Positions 24,056-32,821 are shown, counted from the first letter of the stretch. The stretch is 64,000 bases of DNA from Verrucomicrobiota bacterium (GCA_023269675.1 JAHFSX010000002.1:186001-250000), one strand, 5' to 3'. The notes: generated from the letters alone by a model not told the origin. Made by a program: numbers and translations.

Positions 24056-26167
24056 TTACGTGCAAACCCAGTGCCGCGCCAGCGACTCGATCGCGCCGTC
24101 CACCGTGGCTTCGGCCGCGACCACGTCCGGCTCGCGTCCGAACGACAGGAGCGTGGCAGAGGTGGGCCTGCCGATCGTCACCACGGTCTTGCCTTGCAGC
24201 GTCTCTTTCGAGGCCTGCGCCATGAAGGCCTCGACGGCCGACGCGCTCGCGAAAAACACCGCATCAAATGCGGGAAGATCCGGATAGGTGACCGGCTCAT
24301 TGGTGTAAAGCTGCACGTCGTCGACGGTCGCGGCGGTCAGCCGCAACACGTCGGCCAGCCAGGCGCCGGCCTTTTCGGAGCGCAGGCGCAGCACGCGCTG
24401 CCCGTGAAAATCCTGCCCCTTCAGCAGCTCGGCCAACCCCTCCGCGCTGTAGTCCATGGGCGGAGACAGCTCAGGCGAGAGCCCGTAGCCATGGAAAGCC
24501 GCCACGCTGCCCGGCCCGCACGCCATGAGCTTCGGCAACCTGCGCAGGTCGGTCCCGGCTTCGCGGACCAGCTTCATGAAAAAGTGCACCGCCGAGGGCG
24601 AGGTCAGCACCGCCCAGTCATACGATGCGACCCGCGTCACGGCCTCAAGGGCCCCCGCATGCGGTGTCAGCCGGATCAGCGGCCGCAGCAGCGGCACGCC
24701 GCCGAAATCGACGACCCGCGTGGCCGCCTTCGCCAACAGCGCCTCGCTGCACGTCACCAGCACGCGGCAGCCGCGCAACGCGCCCGTATCGCGACGGAAC
24801 GCGCCCGCCGCAGCGGAACCGATCACCAGCAGCCCCGGGGCGTCGGTGTCGAACGAGACCGCGCCGCCGTCCCTCAGTCCCGCCAGCGTGGTCCTGAAAA
24901 CCGCCTCGTCATCCGCGCCCGCGTTGAACACGATCGCCGCGGGCGTGGCCGCCTCCCAGCCCTCGTCGAGCAGCTGGCGCGCCATATCGCCGGCCACTTT
25001 GACCGACATGAAAAGCACAAGCGGCAACCGCCTGCGGACATCCAGCGCCACGCCGGCCACCGCGCCGCCCTCGGCGCGCGGGGTCAGCGCCGCGAAGCCG
25101 CGCGACACGCCGCGCCGCGTCAGCAGCATCCCCGTGCCGGTGGTGGCCACCATCAAGGCGCTCACGCCCGCACGCACGCGGTACGGCAGCGCCAGCCGGT
25201 CGAGCTCATCGGTCTCTTCCGCCAGCCGTCCGAACAGCCCGGGATCGCCGCCCTTGAGCCGCACGACGCGTTTGCCCTGCCGCACATACCGGGTGATCAG
25301 CGCGGTGATCTCCGGCTGCATGACCGTGTGGTCGCCGCACCGCTTGCCCACGAACACGCGCTCCGCATGTTCGGGAAGAAACGCCAACAGCTGCACATCC
25401 ATCAGCACATCGTAGAGACAGACATCGGCTTGCTGCAGATCTTTGACGCCGCCCCACGTGCAGAATTCGGCCGAGCCCACGCCCGCGCCGACGAAACGCA
25501 CGGCCTTCACGAAATACGAGCGGAGCCGCGTCCAGACCGGATCGCCCAGACGGAACGTGACCGCGAGATACCCCTGTCCCTCAGGCACAGGCAATTCAGA
25601 AAGCGGCACCCATTCGGTCACGCGCTCAGACAGGCCCAGGCGGTTGAGCGCCGCACCCGCCATCAGGATCGCGTCGAAATCGCCCGCGTCGAGCTGTTCC
25701 AGCCGCGCGGGAATGGTCCCGCGGATGGGCCGCATCACCGCGTGCGGGAACCGGACCCGGCAACACGCCTCGCGCCGGTCGCTGCTGACGCCCACAACCG
25801 GAGAGGCGGGCAGGTCGTCGAACGTCTTGCCGGCCGGCAGGATCCACGCGTCGCGCGGGTCCTCGCGCCACGGCAGCCAGAACCAGTCGAGATCGGCGGG
25901 CACGGGATCGGGCAGGTCCTTCGCGCTGTGGACAGCCAGATCGATACGGCCCTCACGCAGGGAGTCATCCAGGTCGCGCGTGAAAAAATCACCGGGGCTC
26001 TCCCGCAGGTCGGTCGTGAGGTCGCGGTCCCCGGGCGTCGTGACGGGCAGCACCTCGAAGCCGATGCTCGGAAAGAGCGCGGCCAGCTTGTCCAACGCGT
26101 CCTGCGTCTGCACCAGCGCCAGCCGGCTGCCCCGGGTCCCGACCTTGAATTTCCGCTTGAGCATCAT
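24056..26167 (-). CDS. HemC-CobA-HemD fusion with HMBS domain 3 missing
   Basis: The 703-residue product has three tetrapyrrole parts. Residues 1-~221 are hydroxymethylbilane synthase domains 1 and 2: GTRGSRLAL, AVHSAKDLPDPVP with the catalytic Asp, VSSDRRE, PIRGTIPARLEQLD and EGQGYLAV. Residues ~222-455 are uroporphyrinogen-III C-methyltransferase: FVGAGVGSAEF, GKRCGDHTV and VVRLKGGDPGLFGR. Residues ~462-700 are uroporphyrinogen-III synthase (WAVLTSPSAVHFF, VFFASASAVEAFM). The HMBS third domain, with the Cys that binds the dipyrromethane cofactor, is absent: the sequence jumps from LRSYFVK to the methyltransferase. The fusion should lead from porphobilinogen to precorrin-2 if HMBS activity is retained or supplied elsewhere. 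GGGGGAG precedes ATG 26167 (a second ATG is at 26164). It lies 85 bases after the Met8-HemA gene. Confidence 0.85.
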   Translation of the reverse strand: MMLKRKFKVGTRGSRLALVQTQDALDKLAALFPSIGFEVLPVTTPGDRDLTTDLRESPGDFFTRDLDDSLREGRIDLAVHSAKDLPDPVPADLDWFWLPWREDPRDAWILPAGKTFDDLPASPVVGVSSDRREACCRVRFPHAVMRPIRGTIPARLEQLDAGDFDAILMAGAALNRLGLSERVTEWVPLSELPVPEGQGYLAVTFRLGDPVWTRLRSYFVKAVRFVGAGVGSAEFCTWGGVKDLQQADVCLYDVLMDVQLLAFLPEHAERVFVGKRCGDHTVMQPEITALITRYVRQGKRVVRLKGGDPGLFGRLAEETDELDRLALPYRVRAGVSALMVATTGTGMLLTRRGVSRGFAALTPRAEGGAVAGVALDVRRRLPLVLFMSVKVAGDMARQLLDEGWEAATPAAIVFNAGADDEAVFRTTLAGLRDGGAVSFDTDAPGLLVIGSAAAGAFRRDTGALRGCRVLVTCSEALLAKAATRVVDFGGVPLLRPLIRLTPHAGALEAVTRVASYDWAVLTSPSAVHFFMKLVREAGTDLRRLPKLMACGPGSVAAFHGYGLSPELSPPMDYSAEGLAELLKGQDFHGQRVLRLRSEKAGAWLADVLRLTAATVDDVQLYTNEPVTYPDLPAFDAVFFASASAVEAFMAQASKETLQGKTVVTIGRPTSATLLSFGREPDVVAAEATVDGAIESLARHWVCT

Positions 26168-26252
26168 GTCTCCCCCTAACCCGGCCTGGCCGGAATCAAC
26201 AGCCCCGCAACCGGCCCGCCATGCGAGAACCCGCCCCCTGCCGCAACGGCAG

Positions 26253-27746
26253 TTACTCCGCGGCCTGTCCCTGAATGCTGCGCCGCATCCGCTCGTAGAT
26301 GTCGCGGTGATCGTTCAGGATCGCCTCGCACACCTCAAGCACCTTGTCCAGCGTGCCGTTGGCCGTGCGGAACCAGCGCTTGAGCACATCCAAGTCGGCC
26401 ACGCGCACGGCGCCGCCGCACCGGTCGAACGCCGGGTCGATGTTGCGCGGCATGCCGAGGTCGACCATCACGACGCCCTGCGGATTCAACAGGCGCCTGT
26501 GCGGGGTCAGGGCGACGACCGGCTCCTGCACGTCGACCGCGCTGACGATCACGTCCACCTCGGGCAGCACACGCTCCAGCGCGTCCAGCTGCACCACCTC
26601 GATCCGCCGCGCGCCCTCGGCGCTCAGCTCCGGCGCATTCCGGTGATAGGCCCAGACACACCGGCAGCCGCGCCTCAGCAGCCCGGCCACGAGCCCCCGC
26701 CCGACCATGCCGGTACCGATCACCAGCACGCGGCGGGCGGCGAGGTCCGGCACCTCGGCGTCGAGGTAACGCAGCCCCACGTCCTCAATCTCGGCGACAT
26801 CCAGCAGCGGCCCGACCTCATGACGGATATCTTTCGAGACATGCAGCGCCGCGTCGCACAGCTCCCGGATGATCGAACCGGCCCAGCCGCGCGCGACCGA
26901 CTCGTCCACCGCCTCTTTCAGCTGCGCGACCACGTGAAACTCGCCGGGCGTCTGCGAGTCCAGCCCCGCCGTCACCTGGCAGATGTGGGCAAACGCGTCG
27001 AAGCCGTGCTTCATGTAGTACAGGTCCGGACGCAGCTGGTCAAAATGCAGCAGCCGCCGCAGAATGCCGCTCGTGCCCGCCTCTTTGGAGACCGCCGCCA
27101 CCACCTCGATGCGGTTGCAGGTGTTCAGAATAAAAAATTCATGCACGCCCCACACCTGGCGGATCATCTCGCCGAGCGCCTCGCGCTCGCGCAGCAGCAG
27201 ATGGTACGGCGCGCGCTCTTCGGAGGCGAGGTACTCATGGCTGGTGCCCAGCACCAGCAGATCCGAACTCTCGATCGAATCCAGGTGCTTGCGCAGATTG
27301 TCTTTGATCAGCCGCGACTGGCGGCAGGATTTGCCGCTGGTCGAAACCGCGATCAGCACGTCGCCGGCGCGGATGATCGCGGGCGTCACGAAATCGCCGT
27401 CCGGCCAATTGCCGTCCGCGCAGCAGCACAGGATCTGGGCCGCCTTGGCGACCTCGAGGATATGGCGGTTGACGTGCTTGCTGTCGGTGCAGGCGAACGC
27501 CAAGGAACAGCCGGCCACGTCGGCATCCTCAAACACCCGCGCCTCATAGCGGATCGTGCCCGCCTGCGCCAGAGTCCTGAGCTCGTCCACGCACGCCGGG
27601 CAAACCAGCGTCACCTCGGCGCCGGAATCCCGCAGCAGCTCGACTTTGCGCTGCCCCACACGCCCGCCCCCCACGACGAGCACGCGGCGTCCCTCCAGCA
27701 TCACATTGATCGGAAACGTTTTTCTGACAGGTCTTGTATCTCTCAT
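26253..27746 (-). CDS. hemA: Fusion of precorrin-2 dehydrogenase (Met8/CysG-N) and glutamyl-tRNA reductase (HemA)
   Basis: The 497-residue product has two enzymes in one chain. Residues ~8-160 match the siroheme-synthase N-terminal module: VLVVGGGRVGQRK binds NAD, and ACTDSKHVNRHI carries the conserved Asp. This part oxidises precorrin-2 to sirohydrochlorin and may insert iron. Residues ~163-497 are glutamyl-tRNA reductase: GTSHEYLASEER, FILNTCNRIEV with catalytic Cys210, TAGLDSQTPGEFHVVAQLKEA, a second Rossmann site VLVIGTGMVGRGLV, and the C-terminal dimerisation helix. The first committed step of C5 tetrapyrrole synthesis is thus joined to a siroheme step. ATG 27746 has no Shine-Dalgarno sequence; a strong promoter lies so close that the leader would be about ten bases. 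It forms an operon with the HemC-CobA-HemD gene. Confidence 0.9.
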   Translation of the reverse strand: MRDTRPVRKTFPINVMLEGRRVLVVGGGRVGQRKVELLRDSGAEVTLVCPACVDELRTLAQAGTIRYEARVFEDADVAGCSLAFACTDSKHVNRHILEVAKAAQILCCCADGNWPDGDFVTPAIIRAGDVLIAVSTSGKSCRQSRLIKDNLRKHLDSIESSDLLVLGTSHEYLASEERAPYHLLLREREALGEMIRQVWGVHEFFILNTCNRIEVVAAVSKEAGTSGILRRLLHFDQLRPDLYYMKHGFDAFAHICQVTAGLDSQTPGEFHVVAQLKEAVDESVARGWAGSIIRELCDAALHVSKDIRHEVGPLLDVAEIEDVGLRYLDAEVPDLAARRVLVIGTGMVGRGLVAGLLRRGCRCVWAYHRNAPELSAEGARRIEVVQLDALERVLPEVDVIVSAVDVQEPVVALTPHRRLLNPQGVVMVDLGMPRNIDPAFDRCGGAVRVADLDVLKRWFRTANGTLDKVLEVCEAILNDHRDIYERMRRSIQGQAAE

Positions 27747-27763
27747 AAATGCGACCGAACTGT

Positions 27764-27792
27764 ATCATATCACCGGCGCTTTCGCCACCCAA
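27764..27792 (-). promoter_or_regulatory. Promoter of the tetrapyrrole operon
   Basis: On the minus strand: TTGGGT, a 17-base spacer, then TATGAT, preceded by TGA as in an extended -10. The -10 ends 17 bases before ATG 27746, so the leader would be roughly ten bases, with no ribosome-binding site. Confidence 0.55.
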
Positions 27793-27920
27793 ACGCATGG
27801 GGGATCTCTCTTTCGGACGGGCAAATCCCGCGACGCCGCCGGCGCCCGTTTCGGCGAATCCGCCCGGCCTTCCCCCGCTTTCTCATTGCCCAGAGCGGCG
27901 CGAGCGGGCACAATAGGCGC

Positions 27921-28757
27921 ATGTTTCCCGAAACCACCGACCATACGCGGCTTCTCTTCCAAGTGCTCGCGGGGCTCATCCTGCTCGCCGGAACCACCGT
28001 TGACCTCTATCTCGGCGTACTCGTGCAGACCCGCCGCCTCGTCCCTTCGCTCCGTTCGCGCGCCGCGGTGGCCCGGCGCCCGTTCACCGTTTTCCACGCG
28101 CAGCTGGCGGTGTTCGCCACGCTCATGTTCGCGCTGCCGATGCTTTCCCAGAAAACCGGCGGCGCCGCTCCCAACGACCTGTCGCTGATCCTCGGCCCGC
28201 TGTTCTATGCTTTGGCGGGCTTCACGGTCATCGGCCTCTGCCTGACCTATTCCCGCACCTCGCTGCGCCAGGCCTTCTTCTCGCCGCACGGCACCGCACG
28301 GCAGGCGCTCGGCAAAGGCCTGCTTTACGGGCTGGCCATCATCCCGCCCGTCGTGCTGCTCTCCATGGCCATGACCTCCGTGACCGAGGCCCTCGGCTAT
28401 GAGCCGCAGCTTCAGGAGGTTTTCGACTGGCTGGGCGACGACTCGCTCGCCCTGGGCACGCGCGTGTTCATGATGGCGGCGGCGGTCGGCATCGCGCCCG
28501 TGGTTGAGGAGACGCTGTTCCGGGGCATCCTTTTCCCCGCGGTTCTGAAAACGCGGCCCTTCCTTTTCGCCGCGCTGCTCTCCGGCGCCTATTTCGCTCT
28601 CGTGCATTTCCACGCGCCGTCGTTCCTGCCGCTGCTGGCGCTGAGCATCGCCTTCTCGGCCGGCTATGCCGCCACCGGCTCGATCCTGACCCCCATCGTC
28701 ATGCACGCGCTCTTCAACCTCACCAGCGTCTGCTTCTACCTGGCCGGCACGGTCTGA
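27921..28757 (+). CDS. CPBP (CAAX-like) intramembrane metalloprotease
   Basis: The 278-residue protein has about seven to eight hydrophobic segments. Motif 1, APVVEETLFRGILFPA (about residues 193-208), contains the paired Glu and Arg. Motif 2 is FALVHFH, and a final His/Asn appears in MHALFN. These are the active-site signatures of the ABI/CPBP family, related to Rce1, in the cytoplasmic membrane. Bacterial members often process peptides or give immunity to them; no peptide precursor is visible nearby. The ATG at 27921 is supported by the membrane-protein start. A much longer open frame runs upstream but is a shadow of the two hem genes. It diverges from the hem operon across 174 bases. Confidence 0.88.
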   Translation: MFPETTDHTRLLFQVLAGLILLAGTTVDLYLGVLVQTRRLVPSLRSRAAVARRPFTVFHAQLAVFATLMFALPMLSQKTGGAAPNDLSLILGPLFYALAGFTVIGLCLTYSRTSLRQAFFSPHGTARQALGKGLLYGLAIIPPVVLLSMAMTSVTEALGYEPQLQEVFDWLGDDSLALGTRVFMMAAAVGIAPVVEETLFRGILFPAVLKTRPFLFAALLSGAYFALVHFHAPSFLPLLALSIAFSAGYAATGSILTPIVMHALFNLTSVCFYLAGTV

Positions 28758-28791
28758 CGTCCGCGCGCTGATCCTGACCTCGCGCCCGAGG

Positions 28792-31098
28792 CTATTTGCG
28801 CCCCGCCTCATCCAGAGACGCCAGGATCTGGCGGCAACCGAGGATCTTCTCAACCAGGTCCTGCGGGATGTAGAAGTACTGGTTCGAGGACTCGTAGCCG
28901 ATGCGCGCGTCAGCCTTGACCAGCGGCAGCAAGCGCTTCGCCGTCGCGAGTTCGGCTCGCGCGCTTTCGCGCATCTCCGCCCGGCGGGCCGCCCGCTCCC
29001 TGTCGTCGGCCGCGGCCAGCCATCTGTCGCGCGCCGTCACGAAGCGCGCCTGGTCCGCACACGCGGCGAAGTGCAGCGCCGCCGCACGGAACAGCCCCGC
29101 CTCGCGCCGCAGCTCCCGCTGCCCCGCCGCGGGCGTCTGCGCGATCAGCCGGTCATACAGCGCGCACCCGCGCTCAAAGCCCGCACGCACCTTCTCCATC
29201 TGCCCGATCCAAACCTCGGCGGGATAGACCGAGCGCCACGCTTGGAGGTCGTCGTAGGGCAAGCCCACCATCGTGGCCTTGTACCCGGTCGGTTTCAGAT
29301 AGAGCGGATTCGCAGGCCCCATGTGCTGCGGCCCCTGGTAGAGCGTCCCTACGTGGTAGGGATACTCGCGGAAGCCGTCCGAAAACGCGGTCCAGGCCTG
29401 GCGCACGAGCGGCGCCGCCGCGCGGCCGTAACGCTGCTCGGCCACGCGGTCCAGCACCGTCCCCGCGTCTTGCCCCTTCTCCGTGAACGCCTGAAACACC
29501 TCCAGGTTCGGTGACGGATAGCCGCCCAGGCTCCAGCTCAGCATGAGCCCGCTCACCCCCGCCGACGAGAGGTTGTGCCCATGTTCGGCCACCAGGTCCA
29601 TGACCGGCAGATACGGGATCGCGCTAAACTCCCATGTGGCGCTGGTCTGCACCTTGGCCACGGTCTTCAGTCCCGCGGCGCGCGCCAGCGCCCAGTGGCG
29701 GGTGGCCCGCGGGCCGGGACCGACCGCGGAGAGCGAATATTCCCCCACCGTAGACTTGACCCCGCCGCGTTCGATCGGCAGCGACCACTCGCTGACCGAC
29801 ATGAACCAGCAGGTCTTCGGCAGCCGCGCGATGATCGCCGCCGCCTCCGCATCGCGCCAGCCCCAGTCCCAAACGATGGTCTTGGCGGCGGGGTTGCCGC
29901 GCGCCACGCCCTCCGCGATCGTGGCGTTCACCTCGGCAATGACCTCGGCGTAAGGCCGCGCCCGGCACCGTTCGCACTGCGCCTGCTGACCGTGCGACGC
30001 GCAGCTCGTGAGGTTCTCGGACGCCGTGATGGTGAAGACGCCGCCGAGTCCCGGCACCTGCGCGAAAACGGACGCCAGCGCGTCCGACATCCAGCGCCGC
30101 ACTTCGGGATTGGATGTGCAGAGCGTTCCGTTTTCGCCCTCCCGCACCCCGCGCATCTTTTCGCGCCCCGGCCGCGCAACAAAGAAACTTTCGGGCATGG
30201 CACGCGGCTCGTTCATGTAGAGGTAGACGTCGATGCCGTGCCTCTTGGCGCGCGCCACCAGCGTGCGCAGCCCCGCGATGCGCTTTTCGCAATCCGCGCC
30301 AAACTCGGGAAAGGCGGCGTCTTTCGCCAGCGTGCGCAGCACCGTGTGGAGCCACACGCCGTTGACGCCGGCCGCAGCCAAGCGCTGCAACAGACCTTCG
30401 GGATAAGAGCGCAGCTCAGGGTCGAGCAGCGGATCGCCATAGTCCGCGAAATAGGAAAAGATGAAGCGCAGCTCGAACGGCGACGCGCCGGCGGGTTTCG
30501 GATCCGCACGCACGGGATCCATGCGCGAGAGCTCTCGCACAAACGCGAAGCGCGGCTCCTCAACCTGCGCGAACACCTCCCCGAGCCCCTCTTCGCGCAG
30601 CCACCCGGCGAGCCGGCCGGCGGCGGCCGCCTCCTCCGGCGGCGGCGGCGCGTACAGCAGCGGGGCGCACCGCGGCTTGACGCTGCCGAGTTTGACGAAC
30701 AGAAAATCGTCCTCGGCCAGCGCATCGCGCAAGCGCTCCCGTGACATGCCGAGCAGGGTCAGGAGCTGGTCGTACGGCAGCAGGTGCCAGTTGCGGCGCA
30801 ACACCGTGATATACCCTTGGTCCCGCCACTCGGACTGGATGACGCCCTGAGGCGGCAGCCCGAGCGAAGCGGCGACCTGCGCCACCTGCGCCGGCGTGGC
30901 CTCCAGCACCTCGGCCAGCCGCGCCTGCGGGACCACGGTCCAGTTGCGCCACACGAACGCATGCAGCCGGCTCGGAAACGGCTCGCACCCCAGGGCGGGC
31001 TTCTCCCCCCTCTCGCCCGGCAGCGCCACCCCGGCCGCATCCTGCGCGGCCGAACCCAGGCCCGTCAGGCAGAACAGCAGACCCATGATTATTCGCAT
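28792..31098 (-). CDS. Exported putative glycosidase with an N-terminal duplicated helical motif; family not recognised
   Basis: The product is 768 residues with a signal peptide (MRIIMGLLFCLTGLGSAA). Residues ~45-135 hold a duplicated motif: VWRNWTVVPQARLAEVLEAT followed by LRRNWHLLPYDQLLTLLGMS, each an RNW-x4-P segment and a short helix. The central ~400 residues look like a (beta/alpha)8 barrel: GVNGVWLHTVLRTL, RHGIDVYLYMNEP, LGGVFTITASENLTSC, TIVWDWGWRD and WFMSVSEWSLP. The C-terminal ~180 residues are helical. The Glu of YMNEP or SENLT could be catalytic, as in GH20/GH84-like barrels, but I cannot assign a family. ATG 31098 has AAGGGGGG just upstream and a good promoter at 31137-31164. 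Confidence 0.6.
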   Translation of the reverse strand: MRIIMGLLFCLTGLGSAAQDAAGVALPGERGEKPALGCEPFPSRLHAFVWRNWTVVPQARLAEVLEATPAQVAQVAASLGLPPQGVIQSEWRDQGYITVLRRNWHLLPYDQLLTLLGMSRERLRDALAEDDFLFVKLGSVKPRCAPLLYAPPPPEEAAAAGRLAGWLREEGLGEVFAQVEEPRFAFVRELSRMDPVRADPKPAGASPFELRFIFSYFADYGDPLLDPELRSYPEGLLQRLAAAGVNGVWLHTVLRTLAKDAAFPEFGADCEKRIAGLRTLVARAKRHGIDVYLYMNEPRAMPESFFVARPGREKMRGVREGENGTLCTSNPEVRRWMSDALASVFAQVPGLGGVFTITASENLTSCASHGQQAQCERCRARPYAEVIAEVNATIAEGVARGNPAAKTIVWDWGWRDAEAAAIIARLPKTCWFMSVSEWSLPIERGGVKSTVGEYSLSAVGPGPRATRHWALARAAGLKTVAKVQTSATWEFSAIPYLPVMDLVAEHGHNLSSAGVSGLMLSWSLGGYPSPNLEVFQAFTEKGQDAGTVLDRVAEQRYGRAAAPLVRQAWTAFSDGFREYPYHVGTLYQGPQHMGPANPLYLKPTGYKATMVGLPYDDLQAWRSVYPAEVWIGQMEKVRAGFERGCALYDRLIAQTPAAGQRELRREAGLFRAAALHFAACADQARFVTARDRWLAAADDRERAARRAEMRESARAELATAKRLLPLVKADARIGYESSNQYFYIPQDLVEKILGCRQILASLDEAGRK

Positions 31099-31136
31099 CA
31101 CCCCCCCTTGAGTTACCTGATCACGAAACTGAGCAC

Positions 31137-31164
31137 AGCATAGCACACCTGCGACCGCTGACAA
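31137..31164 (-). promoter_or_regulatory. Promoter of the putative glycosidase gene
   Basis: On the minus strand: TTGTCA, a 16-base spacer and TATGCT, about 38 bases before ATG 31098. Confidence 0.55.
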
Positions 31165-31212
31165 GCGTGATTGAAAACCGACGGCCGCGGACCTCGGCCG
31201 TGCCGCCTTGTA

Positions 31213-31492
31213 CGGGTGTGATTCAACTTCGTTGAATCCACACCCGAAGGAGGAGTTAGGATTTAGGAGTTAGGAATTGCAATGCCATGGCCGCGAACGT
31301 GTTCGTACCCTGCTCGAGAGTCCGTGTTCGTGTCTTCAAAATGAGGGCACACGCAGTGCCTCAAGAAACGGTTCTTCGCGGAAGGGCTCCTCCTTGTCGA
31401 ACGCCCTGTTTTCAGGGTCTTCCGCGCTTCCAACTCCTCGATCCTAACTCCTGAATGCTCCTGGGTGCGGCTCAGTTTCAACGAAACTGAAT
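31213..31492. mobile_element. MITE-like element with imperfect ~50-bp terminal inverted repeats
   Basis: This is the main content of the 510-base gap between the glycosidase and histidine kinase genes. The left end (31220-31275) starts GATTCAACTTCGTTGAA and ends in AGGAGTTAGGA. The right end, read in reverse complement (31492-31442), starts GATTCAGTTTCGTTGAA and also ends in AGGAGTTAGGA, with CACCC shared between. Each end folds on itself: a hairpin at 31213-31246 with 15 paired bases and one bulge, and CAGTTTC-AAC-GAAACTG at 31473-31489. The interior has a 72-codon open frame (31263-31481, minus) that I do not call a gene. No transposase is present. It could be a non-autonomous element or a dispersed intergenic repeat. 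Confidence 0.5.
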
Positions 31493-31526
31493 CGCCCCCG
31501 CCCCGTACCCCACCAGCAACAATCGG

Positions 31527-31555
31527 TTGCGCACCTCGCGCCTCAAGCGTATAAT
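31527..31555 (+). promoter_or_regulatory. Strong sigma70-type promoter of the histidine kinase gene
   Basis: TTGCGC (31527-31532), a 17-base spacer and a perfect TATAAT (31550-31555). The start codon at 31609 follows with GGAGG (31596-31600) as ribosome-binding site. The promoter lies just outside the right end of the inverted-repeat element. Confidence 0.65.
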
Positions 31556-31608
31556 GCGAACCATTAAAAATGACGGTTTAGAACGGATGGGCTCTGGAGG
31601 CTTCCTCT

Positions 31609-32754
31609 ATGTTCGTTAAGGCGAATGGCAAACAGATCGACACCCTCAGGCTGTTCGACTCCGTGATCGAGAACTTCCCCGACATGATCCACTCCGTGGA
31701 CGAGCTCGGCAACATCGTCTATTGCAACCGGATGATGACGCACCTGCTGGGCTACGGGGAAGACGAGTTGCGGCGCATGAACATCCGCCAGCTTTATCCG
31801 CCCCACATCCTGGTCGCGGTCGAAAAAGGCTTTCGCGAAGTCAAGCAGACGGGCGAAAAATGCGTCGAGAGCCTCTTCGTGGCCCGCGACGGCACGCGCA
31901 TCCCCGTCGAAATCCGGACGGTGGTCATCCACGACGACCACGGCGCGTTCGCGCAAACCTTCTCGATCTCGCGCGACCTCCGCAAGCTGAAGGAGCTGCA
32001 GTCCGACCTGATCCACGCGGGCCGGCTCGCCGCGATCGGCGAGCTCGCGACCGGCGTGGCCCACGACCTCAACAACCCGCTGACGGCCGTCATTCTGGCG
32101 TCCACCGTGATGAAGAAGCTAGCCGACAGCCACGACATCCCGCAGGCCGAGATGCGCGAACAGACGGCCCTGTTCTGCGAGACGATCAGCGAGTCCGCCG
32201 CGACGATGGAGCACATCACGACGCGCCTGCGTGACTTCGCGCGCGAAGTCAAGGAGGAGCACGCGCCGGTGGACCTGTTCGACACCATCCACGACGCCCT
32301 CTTCATCCTCGACCACCGCATCCGGTCCGGCAACGTCCGCGTGAAGTGCCCGATCGTCAAGGACACGCACGGGGTGCTGGGCGACCGCAACCAGATCGAA
32401 CAGGTCTTCCTCAACCTCTTCGCCAACGCCTGCGACGCCATGGCGCAGAGCGAGGTGCGCGAGCTGAGCGTGGAGATCGCGTCGGACATCCAAAACGAGG
32501 GCCGCTTCTGGCGCTGCGCCGTGCGCGACACGGGCGAAGGCATTTCGCAGGATGAGCAGCAGCGGCTGTTCAAGGCGTTCCACACGACCAAGCCGCGCGG
32601 CAAAGGCACCGGCCTGGGCCTGAGCACCGCCCGGTCGATTCTGAAGCAGCACAACGGCGAGATCCGGCTCGACTCGGAACGCGGCAAAGGCTCGACCTTT
32701 ACCGTCATGCTCCCGGCTTACGCGCCCCTCGCTCCGGCCGCCCGAGAGCACTGA
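31609..32754 (+). CDS. Soluble PAS-domain sensor histidine kinase
   Basis: The 381-residue product has no transmembrane segment. A PAS domain spans ~15-125 (VIENFPDMIHSVDELGNIVY). A dimerisation/phosphoacceptor domain follows, with His152 in ATGVAHDLNNPLTAV, an H-box of the NtrB/HisKA type. The ATP-binding domain shows the N box QVFLNLFANACDAM, G1 RDTGEGIS and G2 GKGTGLGLSTARSI. It should autophosphorylate in response to a cytoplasmic signal sensed by PAS. No response regulator is adjacent: the downstream gene is leuB on the opposite strand, so its partner is elsewhere. The start ATG 31609 is set by GGAGG eight bases upstream. The coding composition resembles its neighbours. Confidence 0.93.
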   Translation: MFVKANGKQIDTLRLFDSVIENFPDMIHSVDELGNIVYCNRMMTHLLGYGEDELRRMNIRQLYPPHILVAVEKGFREVKQTGEKCVESLFVARDGTRIPVEIRTVVIHDDHGAFAQTFSISRDLRKLKELQSDLIHAGRLAAIGELATGVAHDLNNPLTAVILASTVMKKLADSHDIPQAEMREQTALFCETISESAATMEHITTRLRDFAREVKEEHAPVDLFDTIHDALFILDHRIRSGNVRVKCPIVKDTHGVLGDRNQIEQVFLNLFANACDAMAQSEVRELSVEIASDIQNEGRFWRCAVRDTGEGISQDEQQRLFKAFHTTKPRGKGTGLGLSTARSILKQHNGEIRLDSERGKGSTFTVMLPAYAPLAPAAREH

Positions 32755-32821
32755 AGCGGGCCTCCCCCGCCCCGGAGGCGCCCCTGCGCAGGGATGCGCA
32801 GGGCCGGCGCCGGAACAGGGT

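Noticed and set aside
25443-27920. Upstream extension of the CPBP protease frame across both hem genes
   Set aside because: It is a shadow of well-supported genes on the other strand; a typical membrane-protein start lies at 27921.
31263-31481. 72-codon open frame inside the inverted-repeat element as a gene
   Set aside because: It spans the inverted ends, has low-complexity sequence and no recognisable ribosome-binding site or domain.
31609-32754. Two-component operon at the histidine kinase
   Set aside because: No response regulator is encoded next to it; the adjacent genes are leuB on the opposite strand and an inverted-repeat element.
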